Position numbers and translations under genes: made by a program. Positions 1-11,499 of a DNA stretch of 64,000 nt are shown here, piece by piece; the first letter of the stretch is position 1; every line of letters begins with the position of its first letter. The DNA is from Dichetophora obliterata (Eukaryota > Arthropoda > Insecta > Diptera > Sciomyzidae), in contig OY986439.1 of assembly GCA_963920525.1 (NCBI GenBank), positions 31,689,819 to 31,753,818 on the forward strand. The letters are read 5' to 3'. The notes below the pieces were generated by a model, which worked only from the letters and a program-made list of their open reading frames with translations, was not told the DNA's origin and ran no database searches.

Positions 1-735
1 CTCAGCAGCCAAGCTTTCATGAATGTAAACGTTGGAGTCAGAATTAAGCCCAGCATCTTTCAGATTAACAGCTGATCTGGTTCGTTTTCGATACGCACCA
101 AAAGCTTTTAGAACGCGGTTGCGATCAAACTTAGAGAAGTATTTTATTATGATGAGTGAGTTCGGATTTTGCAATTTTGGTTTGACACGAAAAATGTCTT
201 TAATTTGTGGTGGCTGAAACTCGATTAGAAGACAAATGCGGTTAAAAATTGATTTTAAATTTTCTTCTTGTTCAAACGGCACCCCAAACAAGACAGCATC
301 AGATTGAAAAGCAGAGTTAGTATTGCTGGTGTTGTTGTTGCTTAGCTGCTCAGTTTTTATTTTTTCCAGCTCGTCACAGCGAGAGGTTAAAGCGCACAGC
401 TGATTTTTAAGCGAGAGAATTTTTGCATCAAACACGCTAATTTCGTTTTTAATTGCGCTGACTTCGGCATCAATAACATTTAAAAGCTTTTTTTCTAAAC
501 TCACTATTTCTGCGGAGAGACGGTTGAAAGAGTTGTCAGAGTGCAAGCGAAGCCGATCTTCAAGTTGCTGAATTTCAGATTTTGTGTTCTTTTTAAGACG
601 TTCTTCCATTTCGAGAAGCTGAGCACGCATATTTCGAGCCAATGAATCACCACTCTCAGTCTTTGGCGTGCCATCACTTTTGTTGGTATTTCGAATTGTG
701 TGCAGTTGTTGGCGAGTCACTCGAGGGGGCGTCAT
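1..735 (-). CDS. LINE ORF1, 5' part (truncated by window edge)
   Basis: An open frame starts at 735 and runs leftward to base 1 without a stop, 245 codons. The first third is a long coiled coil with heptad-like Leu and Glu spacing. A Ser/Asn/Thr linker follows. The last part resembles the FP-like ORF1 domain of Jockey/CR1-type non-LTR retrotransposons: AVLFGVPFEQEENL, then IFRVKPKLQNPNSLIIIKY, then NSDSNVYIHESL. Such proteins bind the element's RNA. The frame is intact here, so the copy may be young. The endonuclease and reverse transcriptase would lie beyond the left edge. Confidence 0.7.
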   Translation of the reverse strand, partial: MTPPRVTRQQLHTIRNTNKSDGTPKTESGDSLARNMRAQLLEMEERLKKNTKSEIQQLEDRLRLHSDNSFNRLSAEIVSLEKKLLNVIDAEVSAIKNEISVFDAKILSLKNQLCALTSRCDELEKIKTEQLSNNNTSNTNSAFQSDAVLFGVPFEQEENLKSIFNRICLLIEFQPPQIKDIFRVKPKLQNPNSLIIIKYFSKFDRNRVLKAFGAYRKRTRSAVNLKDAGLNSDSNVYIHESLAAE

Positions 736-1210
736 GTGGCGAAGAGATCAACAGCAGCGACGAAAAGGTGAGAGTTATACCCACAGCAAGTGCTAGCGCT
801 AGCGATTGCAGTGAGCAATCTTCGGAGAGTTTTTCCTTTCTTATTTTGGTTATATATTTTATATATTTATTGTTCACAATAGTCTGTTGTTAAAGCGAAG
901 AACGACACAAAGCACGAATTAGTTTGAGCATAGGCAGCAAGAATCATTGTTGCCTCGGTTGGTTTTCATCATTTCTTTTGTTTCGCGCGCATAAAACATC
1001 CACATTAACAAAGCTCTTTCAAGGACTTTATAGATGTAATGTCATCGATATTTTTAGCAAATATTACATCAATAGTTGTCCTAATCTTGTTGTGCAAATA
1101 TTTGGATCGCTTGTCATTCGCAAATTATATTTATCAAAACAGCATTGTTTAAGGCTTAGAATTTTTATGAAACTGATGAATTTTTATGAATAAATGTCTT
1201 TTTCATTTTA
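736..1210. other. Probable LINE 5' leader and unassigned sequence
   Basis: The bases just upstream of the ORF1 start are moderately GC-rich with GCTAGCGCTAGCG-like repeats, as a LINE 5' leader might be. From about 920 on I see only AT-rich sequence with no gene or clear repeat. Confidence 0.3.
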
Positions 1211-2289
1211 TTCTTATTTAAATTTATTAAAGGGACTGACATAATGTGGTTTTGGAGCTATCTGGATACAGCTGACGGCATCTGCTGACTACTTGTAAAA
1301 CGTATTGCTTTTGTTGCTCGTCCTTTGTAAGTAATTGGTTGTAATCTGTGATGAGCTTGACTCCTCGCTCTGCCATGTCGTTCACAACTTTCAAGTTGCT
1401 TACCATCCTTTGGCCCTCCTGGTAGTTGATGTTCTGCGGCCCAGTTGCAGGATATTTTTCCAGAAATTCGTTGTTAATGTTTAATCTCTTGAACAACAGG
1501 TAAGTCTCACTTGTAATTAGGGCTGGGAGACCTTTTTCTAGGAATTTCGACAGTTGTTCTTTTTTTAGTTTAGGTCGCATATTTCTGGAGCACTTCTCAT
1601 TTTCTTCTGCTTGATTTGTTAAGATTTTTGTCGCCATTTGGCTCTTTACGGTGTTTTGCACTGTCGGGTCAAACAATGCCAGGGCAACAAGTTCAGGACT
1701 AAGATACCACAGGTGATTTATCATTTTGTTAATTCCTTTTTCTGATATTTTTTTGTCAATGCTTTCGTATTTCAAAAGATTTTCAATGTGGTCTAGGTCT
1801 TGTTTTGGTGCTAAGCACGCTCTGGGGGCGTTAAACCAGGCTTTACAGTAGAGTCGAACGATGAAAACACAAAGTGCTTCTAGGGCCTCTTGTTCTTGGG
1901 AAGTCAGCTTAAACTGGTCATGGAAGAGTTGTGTTTTTGGACAGTTAATAGCTTTTGCCATCCACCGGGCAGGTGTACTGGACCTGGAGACCTGAAGCGC
2001 CCATCTTTCCCGTCAAGATGGCCAATGCCAACTGTAACAGCTCTTTGTAGTCGTCTCTTGGCTGGCATTCCATTAGTTTTCTTTGCAGTTCTTCTTTGAT
2101 ATTCTCTACTTCTTCTTTGGGCAGTAGTTTCAAAACATTCTCGCCTACATCGAACTTGGATTTATCAATCGTCGACCATTCTTTTTGAAATCTCTTGAAT
2201 ATGTCTGGCTGAGGTCCCGATGAGCTTCCAAACTTGCAGTCAAAAACCCCTCTCAACAATACTTCTAAAAGGTGGTGTCGGCACACTAG

Positions 2290-4793
2290 TAGAGTTTCTC
2301 TCCCGGGAATTCCCGGGCATCTGTAATTCCCGGTTTCCCGGGAAATTCGTCCGGGATTCCCGGGAAATTCTTTATTTAACATATATTTTATTTATCATTA
2401 AAAAATATTAGTTGATTCGTCACATAAAACACTACTTTCACTAAGGCGCGGTGCGCCGCCGCCGATCATTTTGCCTCGGCTCCTATCTCTGGTCTGCACC
2501 TCTCTTTTAATGTTCTTTATAAAACAGCTGATCTTGTGTTGATATTTCATTTATTTATCTTGTATTAACAAGATATTCTTAGGCCATTTGTTGTTATCGC
2601 TAGTCGCTTTTTAAACGTTTTCGGCTTTTAAGGTAAATATATGAAAAAATCCTTTAAAAGAGTGTATGTATAAAGATTTTATGTTTTGTTATCAGATGGA
2701 AAATTCATCCGTATGGAATTTTTTTAAAAAGAGTGGTGTGGAATCTGCTATTTGTTCACTCTGTTCCAAAACTCTTAGCTGCAAAGGACAGTCAACCAGT
2801 GGTCTACTGAGGCATTTACAAAACGTTCATAAAAAAAGAAATGAAAAGGAGTCATCCACTGTTGCAGAGCAGCCCACAGCGAATAAGGTTCGAATAATTC
2901 AATCTACAATGGATAAGTATGCAAAAATGGAAAATTTGGGAACTTTAGTCTCGAAACTGGCTGCTATCGACGGATTCACAATTAGAGGAATTACCAGAAG
3001 CACTGTTATACAGGAATCTATGAAACTGTGAGGCTACAATTTGCCGAAAAATGAATCGAATGTTAAAGAAATTATAATGGAAGAGTTCAAAACAGTGAAA
3101 TTGGAATTAACCAGTGTCATAAAAAAAAATTAGATGCCAATTGTAGATTTTCCCTGGTGATGGACGAGTGGACAAGTATAAAAAATAGGAGATACCTAAA
3201 TATATGCTTGTTCGGAGATGAAAGCATTTTTTATAACCTGGGTATGGTGTATATTCCTGGTAAATGCGGTGCTGTAGAAATTAGAGCATTAATGGAGTCA
3301 CGTTTAAATGACTTTAACATAAATTTTGAAAAACACATCGTTGGCACCATTACAGATGGTCCAAATGTTATGAAAAAATTCGTCCGAGAAAGCTGTGTTA
3401 ATGGAATATTTTGTCTCAGTCATGCCATACATTTGGCAGTGTTCGAAATTTTTTATAAAAAAAGGCAAAAGAACCAGTTGAAGAAGAAAAAGAAGACTCG
3501 GATGCAGACGACTACAAAGATGTGGCTGTGTTCGATGACGATAACAATGAAACCGTAGAGATCCACGATAATTATAAAATTGTGTTGGCCAACACCCGCC
3601 GGATAATTAAAATGTTTAAAAAAAGCCCTACGAAAAATTGTATTCTTCAAAAATATGTTTTTTCTGAATGCAAAAAAAGAAATCTCTCAAGAACTGGATA
3701 TTGTTACCAGGTGGAATTCGATGGTACCGATGATAGAAAAGTTCTTGCGCTTAAAAAATTCAATAAAAAAAGCTCTAATAGATTTGGAACAAATTGACCT
3801 TTGGATTGAAGAACATATAAAGATACTTATAGATCTATTAAATATTTTAAATCCAATTAAATTAGCCGTGGAAGCGCTGCGCCGGCGAGATATGAATTTA
3901 ATAGCCGCGGATGAAATATTATCCACTTTATGCCACCAAATTTTGCAAATTAAAACCCCTTTGGCAGAGCAAATTTTAGAAGCTTTAAAGAAGAGAATTG
4001 AAGAAAGAAGGGATAAGCGACTTTATACTTTAGTGAAGTATCTTAAAGATCCAACAGTATTTGATAAGAATGCTAAAAACTTATTTCAAACTGCTTCAAA
4101 ACAAAATGTGATCGCGTACGCTGAACAAATTTATGGTCGACTTTTTAAAGAAGACGTTACCGACGAAGTTCCGGAATCGGACGAAATTCCTATTTGTGAC
4201 ATTAGCACCGAAAGACCATTTCAGGATATTTTAATCAATGCCATAACAAATGCAAATGTTGCATCAAGTAATAGACAACTTAATAATTCGATAAAAAGGG
4301 ATTTACAATTTTACGAAGCGAGTGGAAAAGCAATGAAAAATGTCACCATTTTATTGAATGCTCTTCTGACAATAAGACCAACCTCAGTAGAAAGCGAAAG
4401 AATATTTTCAACAACAGGACAATTTGTAAATAGAATTAGAAATAGACTGTCTGATGAAACCATTAACGCTCTTTCCGTTTTAAAAACGTATTTTCAAAAT
4501 GACTTAAATTAACTTTTATTGTTTAACTCATATTTTTATATATATATACTTTGAAATGAAGGTTTTTTGTTTGTTATGTTTTAGTTGGTTATGTTTTTGT
4601 TTTACGTGCAGCTTGTACTATATGATCTCATGAATTAACAAATAAATATATATGTACATACTGCAAAATTGTTTAAAATTAACATAGTTGTCTTGTTTTC
4701 CTAATGCGCGAAAATTCCCGGGAATCCCGGGAAAGTCAAATATTTTTCCCGGTTTCCCGGGAAATGAAAAGTCCGGGAAAAAGAGAAACTCTA
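2290..4793 (+). mobile_element. hAT transposon, complete ends, 2504 bp
   Basis: The element has 12-bp terminal inverted repeats, TAGAGTTTCTCT at the left and its complement at the right. It is flanked by a perfect 8-bp duplication CACACTAG (2282-2289 and 4794-4801), the hallmark length for hAT. Both subterminal regions carry several CCCGGG-centred repeats, which is striking in this AT-rich setting. Such subterminal repeats usually bind the hAT transposase. A transposase gene on the + strand fills the interior. Confidence 0.93.
2666..4512 (+). pseudogene. hAT transposase, disrupted
   Basis: The N-terminus is a BED-type zinc finger (SVWNFFKKSGVESAICSLC, then HLQNVHKK). The catalytic region follows with MDEWTSIKNRRYLNI, the TITDGPNVMKKF block and CLSHAIHLAVFE. 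The C-terminal dimerisation domain ends with TSVESERIFSTTGQFVN and NALSVLKTYF, as in hAT proteins. The gene is broken by one TGA at 3029-3031 and by frameshifts near 3130, 3460 and 3680, each in or beside an A run. The single stop is one transition from an Arg codon. The copy is therefore either recently dead or partly affected by homopolymer indels in the assembly. Confidence 0.9.
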
Positions 4794-6092
4794 CACACTA
4801 GGTACAGGAGCTCTCGACCTAACATCTGCTCCAGGAGATTGCACGCTCCATTGAGTCTCCCAGTATTTGATGCTGTTGTATCAAAGCACATAGCCACGGT
4901 CGAGCTGGCGAGACCCCATTCCTCTAGACATTCGTACACTGCTAGGGCTTGTTCCTCCCCTGAGCTACTGTCAGTTTCAGGAACGCCCAGGAGTTGTTCT
5001 TTAGTCCCATGTGCTACCAGAACAGCAACCCGTTCTTTCTGCTCTGTTTTGAGGATACCTGGTAGTAGTTTTTCATCCCAGTGCACGCAAACAGCCTCGT
5101 TTTGGGGTATCTTAAACCTGTCTTAAATTTGTTCCGTGTATTTTTCACGGTTTATTCTCCGCTGTTCACGGATAACGCTTCTGGAGATATTTTATTCTTT
5201 GGGATCCTCTCCGAGAGCTTTTACTGTAGCCAAAATGCTACGAGTAGCGTTCCTATCGGACACCTTACAGCGGTCCAGCAACATTGACAATTTCATGGTT
5301 AGGACCTCTTTGAAGCCACGCTTGATTCTCTTGGAGGCAGATGGTCCTTCAGATTATACGTTCATCTCGAGCTCTTCATACGGCGTTTCACGTCCTTCTG
5401 ACTCTTCTGTTGTCTCGTCGTCCGTGAGCTCCACCGTCTCTGTGAACAATGAGATTTGACAATAAGTATAAAGTTAATATTGATGGAAATTTCAGCTAGT
5501 GATCTAGATTTTATAAAGTTTCGCTACAAGGAAAATATTTTTTTTTTTAAATGCTTACCGAAATATCCCGCTTCAAGTTGTTTGTCCAAGACCTTCCGTT
5601 GTTTCTGTAGTTGTCTTTCTTCAGCTTGAGCCAACTTCAGGTTAACTCCGAGCATTGAGCCTGGTGTTCCTTTCTGTCTTTGTTTCAACAGAAACTCCTT
5701 GTCTTCTTCTGAAGTCATCATCGTAAGGACATATTGGTGGACAATATCAAAGAGATCATCCAACTTTAGGGTTTTCTATCCTTGTACTTCTGCATTTTTC
5801 TCCAATCCTCGTACAGTTTTTCCAGCTTTACTATGACATTTTTCTTTTGTTTTGTAGGAATTCGAGCTTTTGTTCAAAAAACTAAAACCTCGTCAACAGT
5901 TGTTATGGCAGAGTCTCTCACATTTAACTTCACAGTACGTAAATTGTAGAGCATAGTAGCTAGAACTTGTCGCAGCTTACATCCAGTTATCTGATGAGCT
6001 GGATAGTCAATTAGAAACATTTTGTCTCTACCTCTACTTCTCATGCCAGATGTAGAAGCCATCACTCTTTTACGAGAAATATAAATGTTCAC

Positions 6093-7060
6093 TAGAAGAA
6101 AGAATAAATGACACTAACTAAAACAAAGAAAACGTGTTAGTAGGTACCGACCTAATTAAAATAAAAATGTTTTTTGTAGTTAATATTTAGTGGGTTTTTC
6201 AAACTCGATCACTCGAACGTAGAACAAAATACGACTTTCAATGTTCAGCGAATACTTTTCAACTGACCAAGAAACAAAATCATAAAAGCAAGAACCACCT
6301 AGCTATCCTTTTCTTTTTTAATAACAGACTCTGAACCCCTGGACTTCTACTTAAAATATAACAATAGGTAGTAGGGTAACCCAATACATTTTTAAACTAG
6401 TTTGGTTTTACCTGCTTGGGGTCGCCAGTGATACAGTATGAGAAAAAAATAGATACATACCTGACATAAAAAAAAACATTGTTGTGGGTCTAACATTTAC
6501 GGTATACCATAGCAAACATATTTAAATGAAATGGGATTCCATAGTACAAGTATTTGTCCATAATAAGCAACAATAACACAAATAACGTATCTTCGCTCTC
6601 AGGGCTACCTAGTCACGTTTTTAGGGACATTGGCTCTATTTTTTCGGTTTCAGTACTGGTTGCGTATTTATTGTGCAGAATATAAAATGTTAAAAACAGT
6701 ATGGCCTTTAATTTGATGTATGACACGGGCAAATAGCTTTAGCCGTTCCAGGGATATGGGTCGCCGAAGTCGCCAAACTGCCAAAAAATCGAGATTTTCA
6801 AAACTTTGAGGCCCCAATGGCACGGGTTAACATCTTCCAATTGTGCTCAAACTTTGGAAATCTTAAAAACTAACAAAATGAAACATTTTTTTATTTTTTG
6901 CCCCCAAAAAATATCCGACATCGATTTATTAAAACACCCTAACTAACACATTACATATTATATTATAAGAAAATATTTATATGGAAAAACTCCTTTCTTA
7001 TATTTCTTATAAGTCCTTTCTTATATTTTTGTATGAAGAAAATTTATAAAAAAATTAAAA
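6093..7060. other. Unassigned AT-rich sequence upstream of the transposase-like gene
   Basis: No open frame or paired terminal repeat was found. The part 6730-6950 has a more even base content (TCGCCGAAGTCGCC) and ends in AAAACACCCTAAC. It might be the 5' terminus of the transposase-like element, but no matching end was found near 1200. Confidence 0.3.
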
Positions 7061-7119
7061 AAATTTTTTTAATTCACAGAACAGTTTGTAAAAAAATGTA
7101 GATTTGAAAAAAAAAACAA

Positions 7120-7223
7120 AAATTTTTTTTCGAGTTGGGTCTCGAACCCGGGCTCCCGGAAGCTTACTTTCATTTGTATTGATGCAAAATAAGCTATTGG
7201 TTCTTAACAACCACGATAGAAGA
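7120..7223 (-). repeat. tRNA-like SINE fragment (B-box on - strand)
   Basis: Read on the - strand, GCCCGGGTTCGAGACCC is a good RNA polymerase III B-box. A-box-like sequence lies roughly 50 bases before it. The fragment continues on the far side of the hAT insertion at 9941-10000, where another tRNA-like stretch (GTGGGTAAGACATCGGAC) occurs. The SINE identity is tentative. Confidence 0.35.
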
Positions 7224-7479
7224 GTGGGTAACAGAGCTGTAAAAGAATGCATTCAATTTGATTGAAATCACAAAAAAATGAATCAATGAATAACGAAAAA
7301 AGAATGCATTCAATGAATGCAAAATTGATTTATAAATAAAATTTTTAATTCACACTCAATTTAATAAAAATTATTAATTATTCATATCAAATATTCATTT
7401 TCGTTATTCAGAATAATGAATAAAATTTTTTATTCATTTGAATGCTATTCACAAAGAATGCCATTCACAAAGAATTACA

Positions 7480-7690
7480 GAATTTGTTATTCATTATTAA
7501 TTTTTTAGTCATTATTCATTTTTTATTCATTATTCATTTGTTATTCATTATTCATTTTTTTATTTTTTATTCATTATTCATTTTTTATTCATTATTCATT
7601 TTTTATTCATTATTCTTTTGTTACTTATTATTCATTTGTTATTCATTATTCATTTTTTATTCTTTATTCATTTGTTATTCATTTTTTTGT
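7480..7690. repeat. ATTCATT tandem array, left arm
   Basis: The region is built of repeated TTATTCATTATTCATTTTT-type units of roughly 18-22 bases with small variations. The same array recurs inverted at 9340-9690 in the right arm, so the two could pair over more than 200 bases. The predicted peptides in it are low-complexity artefacts. Confidence 0.85.
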
Positions 7691-9035
7691 CATTGCTTAT
7701 CAATTTGACGATATTGATAAGAACAAAAAAAAAAAAATTTAAAAATTTAATATACATATATACAGAGTTGTAGTTGCCTTCTTCAAACTTATTTGATCTA
7801 AATAGCTCACAATTAACCCGAAACACCCTGTCGTTGCCATATGGACACGCAAACACAAACACTTAGAATGTGCTTATTTTAGTTTTAACCATTTTATATT
7901 TGCGTTAACAGGTCATTCTAAAAATTTAAAAAAAAATTTATTCTGGGTGATTCGGGTTAAAGTATTTTCATTTAAAAATTGGTTTAAGAAATCCAACATA
8001 AAACTTGATATAAAACGCGTCATTCTCTAACTTCAGGAACAGAAAGATATCTGTTAATAAAAGTATGTACAATTTAAGTTACCAAAAACTGGTGAGAACT
8101 TCAAAATAATTTTTTGTACTTTTGTATCGATGGCTTAATATAGAAAATGCGTAACTCGTTTTTTTGCGAAAGCTACGATTGTAAATTTGTTGCCTTCTTT
8201 GTATATAATATGCATTTAAAAAGTTATCTATAGAAAAACGCCTTTTCTTTATTAAGCCATCGATATGTAAAAAAATTGAGTTTCTCATCTGAATGAAACA
8301 TGAAATAAACATTTTGAAAAAAGGAATCCAATTAACCGAACTACCCCCTTAAATATGAAATAACTTCAAGTTCTTAGAATCGTACGCTTGCAAACACAAA
8401 CTAGGTTAACACTAAACTGACCGCAATCGGTAAATCTGACCTGCTATTATTGTTTTTCGATTCTATACATGGTTTTTCATTCTATACCATTATAAATACA
8501 TTAAATACATTTAATAATAAATAAACCGTTATCTGCGTTTAATAATAAAAATTATGGATATGTTAATTACCAGTAATTTGATGATGAGGTTCAGGAAAAG
8601 GTATAGAAGAAATATCGGTAGGTTGAATGTTAATGAAATTCAGAGTAAGCTAAGCACGCAGTTATGACTATTTCCAGCGAATTAATGCCGAGCTTGCTTC
8701 TTCGTCCCAGTGGTAAATGGATAACCGAAGTAACCAACTACATACTCTTAAATTTTATGGCATAACCGATATACTTATTCCAGCGGGGTGTGAGGAATTG
8801 GTTCTTCATAAGTTAAGACAACAGAGATCAAGCGTACGTTTAGAAACTAGTAAGGCCCAAATGAAACATGCTTTTAATGCCACCGAATTCTCTCACCAAT
8901 TTCCTAAAATTTTTTTGTTGCATTTTTTTAACAGATTGTAGACACGACGATTTAGGTTTGTCTGTTATGTTTTTTTTGATTTCTTAAGATATTTATAAAA
9001 AATTTTTTGCTGTTGTTATCTATATCGTCAAATTA

Positions 9036-9301
9036 ACAGCCCTATTCTGGCAAATTAACAAATTGTTAACCAGTGTTTTGAATATTTCTATGTATTTGTT
9101 GTTTTCAATACAAAATTTAAAGTTCAAAAAACAAAATTTGTTAATGAAATTGTCAATAACTGAAAACCAGTTGACAATTTTTATCAAAATTTTTTATTTT
9201 TGAGCTTCAATTTTTGTTTTGAAATGAAAAAATTACAACAAACACATAGAAATATTCAAAATACTGGTTAAAATTTTGTTAATTTGCCAGTATAGAGCTG
9301 T
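9036..9301. mobile_element. 266-bp MITE with TA target duplication
   Basis: Inverted ends begin ACAGCCCTATTCTGGC at the left and ACAGCTCTATACTGGC when the right end is reversed. Inversion continues for about 70 bases. TA flanks both sides (9034-9035 and 9302-9303), as for Tc1/mariner-type elements. It has no coding capacity. Confidence 0.75.
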
Positions 9302-9339
9302 TATAAAAAAAACACAGCCCGAGTCCTAAGCAATGACAA

Positions 9340-9690
9340 AATAATGAATAACAAATTAATAAAGAATAAAAAATAAATAATGAATAACAAATGAATAATG
9401 AATAAAAAATGAATAATGAATAACAAATGAATAATGAATAACAAATGAATAATGAATAAAAAATTAATAATGAATAAAAAAGAATAATGAATAAAAAATG
9501 AGTAATGAATAAAAACTGAATAATGAATAAAAAATGAATAATGAATAAAAAAGGAATAATGAATAAAAAATGAATAATGAATAAAAAATGAATAATGAAT
9601 AAAAATGAGTAATGAATAACAAATGAATAAAGAATAAAAAATGTATAACGAATAAAAAATGAATAATGAATAAAAATAGAATAATTGAAA
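9340..9690. repeat. AATGAAT tandem array, right arm
   Basis: This is the inverted partner of the array at 7480-7690, made of AATGAATAAAAAATGAAT-type units. Long frames through it are produced by the repeat and are not genes. Confidence 0.85.
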
Positions 9691-9940
9691 ATTCTGTAAT
9701 TCTTTGTGAATGGCATTCTTTGTGAATAGCATTTAAATGAATAAAAGAATTAATTCATTATTCTGAATAACGAAAATGAATAATTGAAATGATTAATTAA
9801 TCATTTTTTTAAAATTGAATGTAAATTAAAAATTTTATATATAAATCAATTTTGCATTCATTGAATGCATTCTTATGTCGTTATTCAGTTGTACTTAAAA
9901 TTCTGAATACGAATGCAGACTTTACAGCTCTGGTGGGTAA

Positions 9941-10499
9941 GACATCGGACCTTGCGGTCCACATGAGAGGACCATGGCTCAAATCTGAAATTGTTTGAGG
10001 TTTTTTATTTCAGGTTGATATTTATATTGCTTTTCCTTCTAACGTGACTTCTCGAAAGAGCGCTTCTGGCAGGTCTCTTTTAAGCAAGGAGAGCGGAAGG
10101 CTTGACAAATTTTCCCATTTCATACAAGCAATAAAATGGTGCTTGCAAGGCGGGTGGAAGGCCTTTTAAAACCTAACGCAGGCCTGTTAGAAGGCCTTCG
10201 GACTCCTGCAATTGCAATAACATAACTGTAATTAAAAAATCTGCGCAATGAAAATTTTTTCAAAACTCTTTTTCTGCTGAACATTTTGAAGGATGTGGAT
10301 TGCAAAGTATAATTTTTAAAATTTTTGTCCGTCTGTTTGTACGCGCATCACGTGGGAACTACTGGATGGATTTTTCAAACTTGACATATAGGTTTCTTAC
10401 GTCACTGGTCGGGACATAGATTCGAGAAGATTTTCTTCAATGCACTGGCTCTTTTGAAAAAAGAAGAAAAACAGTGAAAAGCGTGTTAAAAATGTTAGA
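9941..10499. other. Unassigned sequence between hAT-like element and LINE tail
   Basis: The first 60 bases look tRNA-like. The stretch 10130-10215 has inverted GAAGGCCTT motifs that can fold. The stretch 10320-10440 (GTCCGTCTGTTTGTACGCG) resembles fly interspersed repeats. No gene is seen. Confidence 0.35.
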
Positions 10500-11175
10500 T
10501 TATTTTGAAGTGGTGTTTAGTAATCTAGACTCATATTCTTTACATAAACTGCAAGTGGCGTTAAGCTATGCGGCCCGTTATGTGTAAGGACTCAGCAGAT
10601 TTAGCCATGTTACTGGTCTAAACACCCGAATTCTAGGATGCAATGTAGAACATTATTTTAAAGCTATAAATTGTATATTCCTGCATAAGCTGATACACTC
10701 AAAAACTCCAAACTATCTATATTCTAAACTTCAGTTTTGTTTATCATCCAGAAGCTTAAATTTGGCAACTCCTCGCTTTAAATATTTAAATTCCGCAAGA
10801 CTTTTTTCGTAAGCACCATTAGATTGTGGAACTCCTTGCCGAGGTATCTTAAATTTATTTTCAATGCACAAAACAAAACTTCAAGCAATTAATATCTGCA
10901 CATTTTTCTTAAATTCTCTTTTACTTTCTCTCTTTTTCTCAGTTAACCCTTTTTTATTTTATACTTCACTTCTTTAGATATAAGTTTGGGCTGATTTTAT
11001 TATTTTAATTAAATTAATTTTAAAATTTAACTTAAGTAATTTTTAAATATAAATTTAATAACTCTTTGTTTCTTTTTCATTCTGATCTTATGTTTGTTCG
11101 AGATATATATTATACTTTTTTATTGTACGCAAAAGAATAACTATTTCTTATGTACTAACATATGAATAAAGCCAA
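10500..11175 (+). pseudogene. LINE reverse-transcriptase ORF, C-terminal remnant
   Basis: The + strand translation gives ALSYAARYV, FSHVTGLNTRILGC, the motif KLIHSKTPNYLYSKLQF and a Leu/Arg-rich end. This matches the C-terminal tail of CR1/Jockey-type LINE ORF2 proteins. Stops are present at about 10585 and 10808. An AT-rich 3' tail with AATAAA follows near 11165. Upstream catalytic domains are absent, as expected for a 5'-truncated copy. Confidence 0.6.
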
Positions 11176-11287
11176 ATTACAGTCTCTGAGTTACTCTTAG
11201 ACAATGTATCAAAGAATTCTTGGCTATTAAAAGGGCAACAAATACCATATGTATTGTTTTTGTCTATCTTAAACAGATATCTGCAAC

Positions 11288-11495
11288 GAATCACATTTTT
11301 GAATCAATGAGCCACTTACTCAAAAATGAGTATGAATAAGTAAAAGTAGTTTCCAAAGTAGTACTCATATGTTATTGATTCGAAAAAAAGTGAATCACAT
11401 TTTTGAGTCATGAGCCACTTGCACAAAAAAGAGTATGAATGAGTAGAAGTAGTTTCAAAAGTAGTACTCATATGTGATCGTTTAAAAAAAAAGTA
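11288..11495. repeat. Tandem duplication, about 104-bp unit
   Basis: Two adjacent units start at 11288 and 11392 with GAATCACATTTTTGA and contain GAGTATGAAT and AGTAGTACTCATATG. They differ by scattered substitutions. AGTAGTACT is itself palindromic. Confidence 0.8.
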
Positions 11496-11499
11496 AATC

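Larger units (their letters stand above)
1227..6092 (-). pseudogene. Transposase-like protein of a repeated arthropod family, broken and split by a hAT element
   Basis: Read on the - strand from 6092, pieces of one long protein appear in order. They are an N-terminal block with RDKMFLIDYPAHQITGCK, a coiled block near 5760-5560, a block with VHWDEKLLPG and CFDTTASNTG (5086-4800), then CRHHLLEVLL and SSGPQPDIFKRFQKEW (2382-1945), and a C-terminal block to 1227. I recall this multi-copy, uncharacterised family from arthropods. The DTTASN and CRHH motifs look like an RNase H-fold transposase, but I cannot assign a superfamily. Lesions include stops near 5862, 5360, 5193 and 5126 and frameshifts near 5770 and 1960. 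A 2.5-kb hAT insertion (2290-4793) splits it between Val and Cys codons. No terminal repeats of this outer element were found. Confidence 0.7.
7232..9932. mobile_element. Non-autonomous hAT-like element with long A/T-rich inverted arms, 2701 bp
   Basis: The ends are perfect 12-bp inverted repeats, CAGAGCTGTAAA and its complement. They are flanked by an exact 8-bp duplication GTGGGTAA (7224-7231 and 9933-9940), as expected for hAT. Inversion continues far inward: both arms carry ATGCATTCATTGAATGCA-like stretches, TTATTCAGAATAATGAAT and long arrays of ATTCATT/AATGAAT. No transposase frame is visible. The core (about 7720-9030) is unique-looking AT-rich sequence without a gene, and a 266-bp MITE is nested at 9036. 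Confidence 0.85.

Noticed and set aside
642..893. 83-residue frame ending in a hydrophobic stretch
   Set aside because: It lies antisense to the start of the LINE ORF1 and its leader.
7480..9690. CRISPR-like regular repeats
   Set aside because: Repeats are low-complexity, without unique spacers, in an animal genome.
7442..9732. Long open frames of Ile/Phe/Leu/His/Tyr repeats, which look like membrane proteins
   Set aside because: They are translations of the ATTCATT arrays; frames exist in several phases and mirror each other in the inverted arms.
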